This document shows positions 58,234 through 64,000 of a stretch of 64,000 nucleotides of DNA, one piece after another. Within the stretch, counting starts at the first letter, position 1. Every line of letters starts with the position of its first letter. Origin of the DNA: Halictus rubicundus (taxonomy: Eukaryota > Arthropoda > Insecta > Hymenoptera > Halictidae). The position numbers and the translations under genes were made by a program. The notes below the pieces were generated by a model. That model saw nothing but the letters and a program-made list of their open reading frames with translations. It did not search any database and was not told the DNA's origin. Location: NCBI RefSeq assembly GCF_050948215.1, contig NC_135163.1, positions 1,984,001 to 2,048,000 of the forward strand. Reading direction: 5' to 3'.

Positions 58234-61200
58234 CTGCAAACGCGACCAGATTTTCGTTTCCGCTTCGCAACACCAGCACACAAGCAGCGTATTCCATGTA
58301 CTCACTATGATTTTAATGTCGGGTTTCCTCACGCGGAAATCATCCTGGGCAAAGTACTCGAAATTCGTGTCCTTGACGGTCGCCAAACAGGCGATGTTGA
58401 ACGCGCACTGGTTCATCAATCGGAGACCGTACTCTTCCCAGGACACGTCCAGCCGCACCTCTTCGAGGACTCCCGGTCTCACCAGACGATCGATGTTCAA
58501 TCTCTTGACCGGATCGCCGACTCGACCAGTGTACAGCACCGTCTCGACCCTCAAGATCACCGAGATCCGGTACTCGGTCGAATCGCTTCTATTCTTGATC
58601 AGCAACACCACGCTGAAAAAGTAAAGCGAGATTCATCTAGATTCTTTCCATCTCTCTGGTCTAGCTGTTATTACAGGAATATATGTAATTTAAAACAGTA
58701 AAAACATTAGAAGAATTTTATAATACTGTTTTATTATTTTCAACCTATTAAGCATATCAAGTAAGTTGTGTTGTATGTTTCATTAAGAATCAAGAATTAA
58801 TTAAGATTTTTCCATTCAAATAGGAATGTTTCTCCGAAGCAATTATAATTTAAAGAAGAAGAAGAAGAGTACCTGAACGGTTGTCCGATCACGATATCGT
58901 CGCGAAGCTCGAAATGGAACATGATGTCGTTAAACTCTTCGTTGAGGTAGTAGCGGCTGAACAACGATTGACTTTGACGGAGCGCCCTTAGCATGGCAGC
59001 CCGCTCCTCGTCCGATCCTGCGAAAAGAGAGGTTGCCTCGTTAGCGTTCGATCCGGCAACAGTAAGGCCTCGCTGATGCGGACAAACTTTTCGGAGAAAG
59101 TTCGGCAAACGCGAAGTCAGAGGAAGATACGAGGGCTTACTTTCGGGATATTTGTAGGTGTAAGTGATGTCCTCCCTGGCCCACTTTCCGACCGCCTTGG
59201 TACTGATAAATTGCCCGATGCTGAAAATAACGTGGAAACGAAGAATGAGTTAGAGATGGAGGAATCCGAGGTGATGGTATCGATTGGGAACCGATTCTCG
59301 AAGCTCACCCGAGCTCGTCCTTTCGAATCAGCTTCAAGGGCTGCGTTGGTCCGTTGTACCGCCAAAACACTTTGTCCGCGTTGACTTCGGCGAACAGAAA
59401 AGCGTTGTCGTAAGGGCGAAGGACCTCGCCCTTCTTCACGGCAGCGACGGAGGCCGGACCGCAACGGTACGCGTCCTCGCTTAGCTCCTGAGGAGTCGCA
59501 TCGATCGCCTGCCAGCCGGAACAGTCCGGCGACAAATCCAATCGCTTCATCCAAACCTCGTTCCACACGTGGAAGTTCCTGCGGATGAGAATGAAACCAA
59601 AGACAAAAATAGGTTCGCGTTCTCGCAGGAAATCGCAGGGGACACAACAGGCTTCGCTACTCGCCATATCGAGTCGCTGTTCAGCTCCTCCATCACGCTG
59701 CCCTCGGCGTCCACGAAGTAGTCGACGGTCAGGCTGCTCTGGGTGTCGTGGGCGCTCGAGTAATTGGTCACCACGCGGCAGGGCAGACCGAGGGTGCGGC
59801 AGACGGTGGCTAGAACACCCGCAAACACCCAGCACTGTCCGTACTTGACCGGCTTCTTCGTCTTGTAGTATTGCTGCAGGATCTTCTGAGAGCCGAGCCA
59901 TTTGGTGGGCGGCGTGCCGCCCCCGAAATCGTCCGACCAATTACCCATCACCGCTCCGCTGTCGTCCGGAGAATTCACCTGGAAGGAGAAAAGCGATGGA
60001 AGCGATAGAGAAGCGACGAAAGCGTTCTCGCGTCGGAGAACCGACAAAGATTCCCGGGATAAAAGTTATTCTCGGTATACGCACGCTCGCGGACAATACG
60101 CGGGATATCACCACGGGATCGCTCCTGCCGTTGATTCGAACTTTCCCAACTCGAGTCATCAGATGCAACGCGCAGTCCAATATGTCTCGCTCGAACTGCG
60201 AATACTTCCACACCGTTGGTCGCAAGCGATTGTAACTTCCGCGCCATATCAGCCCGTCCTCGGCCAGCACATACTCCTGCCGCTGATCTTCGTCTTCCAG
60301 GTAGACCACGTCCTCTGAAACGTTGCGGCGCGACCTTACGATTAGCCGGGACGAGCGTGTATCCTTCATAACGGACTGTCCACGTATATCTTTCGTTATT
60401 CGAGAAAAATGGCCCGTTGCCAAAACATTCTCGATCGTTTCGTTACCTTCGGACCACGGATTGAAGATCAGGTAAAACGGGTGTCGCATCGAGTAACTGA
60501 CTGCTCCGTCCAAGTTCCTGTTCTTGGTGTCGATCTCCATCTTCCATTTCCCTATGATGGCGTTGGCATCCGGAACGATCTGAGGACACGAGAGCGGCGT
60601 GAGTTACTCGCGACGACGCGACAAGAAGCGACGAAGCTTGCCTTCAAACGAAGAAAACTCGATTGAATCGCGTCGATGGTCGCCTGCCAGGATCCCTCGG
60701 AAACCTCTCCAGGATAGAGGACGGGCGTCGCGACCAGAGTTCCGTGGCCATACTGCGGCTTCTCGACATCGTCCACGGTAAACACCAACGACATGCCGTC
60801 GATGTTCGGATCATAGTCTCTGGACAGAGTGAGGTGCAGGTAGAACGGTTGTCCGCGTCTGACGACCAGCCGGGCCTTGTCATCTTGCCTTGCCATCAAA
60901 TCGTATCTCGATGTCCGGTGGTTCTCTCCGTTCTCCGCTAGGCACGGATCCACGTCCGCGATCGTCAGCACAGGAACATCGAAATCCTCCCCTAAACACA
61001 GCAGAATTTCAATCCTAACGAAGCGTTTGCGCGACACCGCTGCGAGTTTTTCGACGCGGCGCCTGTCAAATTGCCGGAAAAAATTATTTAAAAACGCACT
61101 GTTTCCGGTTCCCGTCGGGACCAATATCCGACAGAAAATAATCGGCCTTACCAAAACAGTATACATGTAATGAGAACGCTTTACGGATCTCTTCCCGTAT

Positions 61201-61340
61201 AGATGGAACAAAAAGCGGATTTTCGCAACTAAATAATTATTCGCCGAGACGAAGATTAAAGAGAACACTCACAGTAGAACCGGTACGGAAACGGCCTGAA
61301 GCGACCAGCATCGTTGAAAGGCCGGTAGCGGTCGTAAAAT
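57928..61340 (-). CDS. Tg: Transglutaminase (annulin / hemocyte type), N-terminus missing
   Basis: Protein-glutamine gamma-glutamyltransferase: Ca2+-dependent cross-linking of Gln and Lys side chains; insect members act in hemolymph clotting and cuticle. CDS is the complement of 61273-61340, 60642-60991, 60447-60579, 60085-60314, 59665-59978, 59309-59578, 59141-59220, 58873-59017, 58306-58612 and 57928-58233; all phases match, giving 733 residues and a stop. Numbering from the first complete codon: N-terminal sandwich domain about 24-185 (DPCLAENGENHRTSRYD, LVVRRGQPF, FNPWSE); catalytic core about 186-480 with Cys309 in KYGQCWVFAG, His368 in WNFHVWNEVW and Asp391 in WQAIDATPQE; two C-terminal beta-barrels about 483-733 (KNPLPIPLKKCRF). 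FYDRYRPFNDAGRF at the visible start and length near the usual 690-820 suggest only the first exon is absent. It is on the same strand as the T-box gene, 18 kb upstream of its start. I see no inactivating change. Confidence 0.95.
58234..58305 (-). other. 72-bp transglutaminase intron, in frame and stop-free
   Basis: GTGAGT...TTGCAG, 24 codons long with no stop. Removing it joins DIKII to IEDEPRVG as in the family, so splicing is the expected state; retention would add 24 residues without breaking the frame. Confidence 0.75.
58306..58612 (-). CDS. Tg: Transglutaminase exon: first C-terminal beta-barrel
   Basis: Residues 530-632, VVLLIKNRSDSTEYRIS to DDFRVRKPDIKII. Acceptor CTTTTTCAG before 58612; donor ATA|GTGAGT after 58306. 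Confidence 0.92.
58873..59017 (-). CDS. Tg: Transglutaminase exon: entry to first beta-barrel
   Basis: Residues 482-529: SDEERAAMLRALRQ, then YYLNEEFNDIMFHFELRDD and GQPF. Acceptor TTTTCGCAG before 59017; donor AG|GTACTC after 58873. The first two bases complete Arg482. Confidence 0.9.
59141..59220 (-). CDS. Tg: Transglutaminase exon: core C-terminal edge
   Basis: An 80-bp exon with residues 456-481: IGQFISTKAVGKWAREDITY then TYKYPE. The ISTKAVG-REDIT-YKYPE pattern is a family hallmark. Acceptor ATTTTCAG before 59220; donor GAAA|GTAAGC after 59141. Confidence 0.94.
59309..59578 (-). CDS. Tg: Transglutaminase exon: catalytic His and Asp
   Basis: Residues 365-454. NFHVWNEVWM carries His368 and GWQAIDATPQE carries Asp391; CGPASVAAVKKG and FAEVNADKVFW follow. 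Acceptor ATCCGCAG before 59578, donor GG|GTGAGC after 59309. Confidence 0.95.
59665..59978 (-). CDS. Tg: Transglutaminase exon: catalytic cysteine
   Basis: Residues 261-364 plus two bases of Trp365. VNSPDDSGAVMGNWSDDFGG opens the exon; YGQCWVFAG holds the nucleophile Cys309; TNYSSAHDTQ and VDYFVDAEG follow. Acceptor CTTCCAG before 59978. The end must be ATATG|GCGAGT, a GC donor, because only this restores Trp365 in WNFHVW. Confidence 0.95.
60085..60314 (-). CDS. Tg: Transglutaminase exon: start of catalytic core
   Basis: Residues 184-260, beginning EDVVYLEDEDQRQEYVLAED and including GLIWRGSYNRLRP and DPVVISRVLSAS. Acceptor GTTTCAG before 60314; donor AGC|GTGCGT after 60085. The donor lacks a purine-G before GT but is the only one that preserves frame. 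Confidence 0.9.
60447..60579 (-). CDS. Tg: Transglutaminase exon: end of N-terminal domain
   Basis: Encodes residues 140-183, IVPDANAIIGKWKMEIDTKN to FYLIFNPWSE, then one base of Glu184. Acceptor CCTCAG before 60579, donor G|GTAACG after 60447. FNPW is the conserved family motif at this position. Confidence 0.92.
60642..60991 (-). CDS. Tg: Transglutaminase exon: N-terminal sandwich domain
   Basis: Starts after GTTTAG with GG completing Trp23 and encodes residues 24-139 (EDFDVPVLTIADVDPCLAEN onward, LVVRRGQPFYLHL, GHGTLVATPV). To keep frame with the next exon it must end AAG|GCAAGC at 60642, a GC donor; the nearest GT (within TCGAGTTTTC) would shift the frame. Confidence 0.88.
61273..61340 (-). 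CDS. Tg: Transglutaminase, first visible exon
   Basis: A 68-bp exon: acceptor TTTATAG before 61340, donor T|GTGAGTG after 61273. It reads FYDRYRPFNDAGRF followed by RPFPYRFY and supplies the first base of Trp23. Its opening base completes a codon from an upstream exon not found in 61341-62968. Confidence 0.82.
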
Positions 61341-62968
61341 CTATAAAACATTCTTCGAGGATCGGAGGAGAAGAACTCGTCCCTTGAAAACGAACGAAAG
61401 ACTGAGTCCATCGATGACAGTCGCGTCGAAGTCTTTTAGCCGATCGAGCAGCAGTTCCGCGAAATCACTCTGACAAATCGCAGCTCTTTGACTCGAGGCG
61501 AAGAGGAAGGAAACGCGTCGTCGTGTCGGACGATGGACGGCGGGCGTCTTGGGTGTTGCGTCTCGCGTCTTGCGTCTTGCGTCGAGGGTAGGGCTTGGGA
61601 AACGCGACGCAACGCGTTGCAGCGTGTCGGGTGGGTTGCTGCGTTCTAGGAGAGCCCCGAAGGTCGTTTCTGCATCGGCGAACGCGGCCATACATGGTGT
61701 CATCGATGACTTTGGTATCAGTAGGTGTCGCCTACTTTTCATTCTGTCAATTACTCCTTGTAATTTATTTACCGACGCGAAACGAGTCATTTGCTTCGCG
61801 GAGACGCCGATTCCTCGTAGCCGTTACGCTGCGCTCGATCGGCTTCTGGATGGAAAGTCGCGGAGGCTGACCGAACCAGCAATCGCGAGTCCTTTCGTTG
61901 ACAGAGTCGTTACCGCGAATCAGTGACAAGCCCACCGATTCTGGATGAAATAATTGCTCGATTTATGGTCGCTCGGAATGGATCCGTCGAGTTTTTATCG
62001 AGGCTCGATCTAGAAAAATCCGAGAACAGCCGATCGATTCTTCTCCATGTACGGAACGATTTGATCCATCAACGTTTCGAGGAACGAGCGGAGATGATTT
62101 TGGCTTCTGGTCAAATAAGCAAAATCGAATTATGAACGTGTCGAAAATAGATCTGTCGATCCAAGTAAAATTGAATGCCGCGCCGCAACGGTACAAAGGT
62201 CGAAGACGTCACGGCCGATGCTGGGATCACGATCGATGCTCGCATAAACTCGGAACGAGGTCTTCCTCGCCTCGACTGTCACCCGATTTCATTCCTGCGT
62301 TCAGAGATTCATTCCGCGTGCAAAGAATCACGGTTCGACTTATCGGGTAAAACATTTGCGCAACGGCGTTAACGACGCATCCGATCGCCGAACGGATAAG
62401 CGAGAAACACGCATCCTTCTTCCGGACAACCGATCGATTACGTTACTTCGACGCTAAACGTATCTACCGGATCGGTTGGAATTTTTTATTTCTAATTGGC
62501 CTAAATTTCAAATGACTCCGGATTAGAGCTCGTGTATCGTGGTGGCCACCCTTCGCTGCGGAAATCCATTAACGCGACTGCAACATTCCGCTGGCTCGAT
62601 CAGCGGTAAATATTGATCGATCGCGTAATTAGGGGCGCGATAGTCGACCGGCCGGCTAATTATGTAATAAATATCGTGTCAAACGTTAACGATGCAAAGT
62701 ACCAGCAGCGGTTCGATCGCTTCAACCGGTTTCGAGCGAAACCGGTGCAAAACGGTGTTTCGGCGATTTGGTCGGTCGGCCAGCATCTAGAAATTATAAA
62801 ACAAACTCGCCCACGGGTATTGTCTCGGGGATCGGCATCGGATCCAACAATAAGTGTACGTGCACGCACGAGCGTTCGCGAATCCAGATTATCCGTAACG
62901 ATCGATGACGCGCGGTGGTAGTTTCGTCAGCGCAAATAGTCCGGTATTAATATTCGATATACTACTGC
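61341..62968. other. Transglutaminase 5' flank / first intron, nothing recognised
   Basis: Should contain or lead to the missing first exon, but no minus-strand frame here resembles a transglutaminase N-terminus ending in the right phase. I see no repeat family from elsewhere in the window. Confidence 0.6.
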
Positions 62969-64000
62969 TAGTGTTCCTGATTTCTCAACACTTTTCATTT
63001 CTCGCGAAATGAGAAATAAGACTATATTTCTCGAAAATTCTCGACAATTCTCGAGAATTTTCAATAAAATAAAAAAATATTTGGAAACTTATAATATTTG
63101 GAATATCGTTAATAATATTTATCGAAACGGCAAAAAACTTTAACTCTGTTTTTAATCCTGTTCAATATGTACATAACTGTAAAAAAAAATAGACGCTAAA
63201 TATAACCGATAAATTTATTTATTTAAAACCAAACTTTTATAAAGTGAAACATTACGCTTTTGGTTTGAAATGACTTCTTAAGAAGCATAATACGTCTAAT
63301 GTAGAATCAGACAATCTACTTCTTTCTTTTGTAAAATCTGTAGCCGTAGAAAAATTTCTTTCATTTTGTGTGGATGTTGGCTTTATCGTATACAGAACAT
63401 CCAAAAGTTGCTGAAGATTGGGTGTCTTTTTTCCAGTGGACTCAAAAATTTGGAATTCCTTTGTTAGAGTCCGGAATTTATTTTCTTCTGCCGCTAAACT
63501 ATCGATACTAAATTCTTGAAGGCTATCTGCAATTTCTAATTCTAACTGTTTTTCCAGTGATAGTTCATCATTCTGAGAATCTGACAGTTTTTCACTATTT
63601 TCATAAGAATCATTGTTATATTTTCCGAAAAGTTTGCTTAGAATTTGCTTTGCCATTTTATATATATCTGCCTTGGATGTTAAATAAAAAAATGTATCTT
63701 CTGAATCTTTTTGCAGAGATTCTGGATGATGCAGACATTTCATAAGGGATACAACAATCTTGTCTCTTCTTTTAGATATTTCTTCTTTAATAACAACAAG
63801 AAACTCATTGCTCAATTCAGTATTCAGTTTCTCTAAAGTTTTAAATAAGAATTTAAGAGCACCTTCAGAATTTAATAACGTCGAATCTTCTCTACTAAGA
63901 TCTTCTCTTGTAGTGAAAGACTAAAAGAATTTAGTTTTACATTAAGTAGTTCTAAAGTTTTTTCAGCTGTACAGCTTCCACGAATTGGTATTAACCCTAG
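62969..64000 (-). mobile_element. Decayed hAT DNA transposon, truncated by the window edge
   Basis: A transposase remnant (63252-64000) followed by about 280 bases of AT-rich DNA. A terminal-repeat-like sequence starting TAGTGTTCCTG at about 62969 is where many hAT ends begin (C/TAGTG). The other end lies beyond 64000, so boundaries and target duplication cannot be checked. Confidence 0.6.
63252..64000 (-). pseudogene. hAT-family transposase fragment, C-terminal
   Basis: The 187-codon frame 63252-63815 ends in the hAT C-terminal dimerisation pattern: QQLLDVLYTIKPTSTQNERN, then FSTATDFTKERSRLSDSTLD and VLCFLRSHF before the stop. The same frame continues upstream for about 37 codons (to a TAG near 63925). 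The still earlier part (for example TAEKTLELLNVKLNSFSLSL) is in another frame, so there is at least one frameshift near 63890-63925. Catalytic residues lie outside the window. This would be a DNA transposase; it is almost certainly inactive. Confidence 0.82.

Noticed and set aside
59305..59940. 211-codon minus frame over the transglutaminase catalytic exons
   Set aside because: Its first part is out of frame with YGQCWVFAG; it only joins the true frame after reading through the 86-bp intron.
1..64000. tRNA, rRNA, CRISPR or telomeric repeats
   Set aside because: No cloverleaf with matching arms, no ribosomal sequence, no spaced direct repeats with unique spacers, and no TTAGG arrays were seen.

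Overview
The window looks like nuclear DNA of an insect, most likely a hymenopteran (bee-like). This is inferred from spliced genes with short GT-AG introns in one gene and 6-12 kb introns in another, a CpG-rich background, abundant (GA)n and GCGAC pentanucleotide microsatellites, and AT-rich islands made of small transposons. I cannot name the species. There is no operon, CRISPR array or other prokaryotic signature.

Two conserved genes were rebuilt exon by exon, both on the minus strand. (1) A T-box transcription factor of the Tbx20 class (midline/H15) runs from a start codon at 39907 through exons at 39724-39907, 33035-33422, 21158-21431, 9501-9668 and 7815-7891. The last visible exon ends at a donor site, so the C-terminal exon or exons are unrecognised in 1-7814 or lie outside the window. 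(2) An annulin-type transglutaminase occupies 57928-61340 in ten exons whose phases all match. It encodes 733 residues including the Cys-His-Asp triad and lacks only its N-terminal start. Two of its nine introns appear to be GC-AG. Its 3' flank carries a TTAA-flanked miniature transposon.

A third, unrecognised reading frame (23749-24492, plus strand, 247 codons, two likely membrane segments) lies antisense inside intron 2 of the T-box gene.

Layout: 1-7814 unresolved, simple-repeat-rich DNA; 7815-39907 T-box gene, whose introns hold a 96-bp satellite (8218-9215), many MITEs, a 611-bp fold-back element, a possible solo LTR and the nested frame; 39908-57560 intergenic, with a MITE cluster at 44.6-47.0 kb and a ~300-bp tandem repeat at 55.0-55.9 kb; 57561-61340 transglutaminase; 61341-62968 its unresolved 5' flank; 62969-64000 a decayed hAT transposon with the C-terminal part of its transposase.

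The most distinctive feature is the non-autonomous transposon load. At least seven sequence families of ~100-410 bp have TTAA at both ends (piggyBac-like), with one clean empty-site comparison at 8409-8652. Alongside are at least three TA-flanked (Tc1/mariner-like) families, including a head-to-tail doublet, and one family with a perfect 8-bp duplication (hAT-like). The AT-rich islands of this otherwise GC-rich window largely coincide with these elements.
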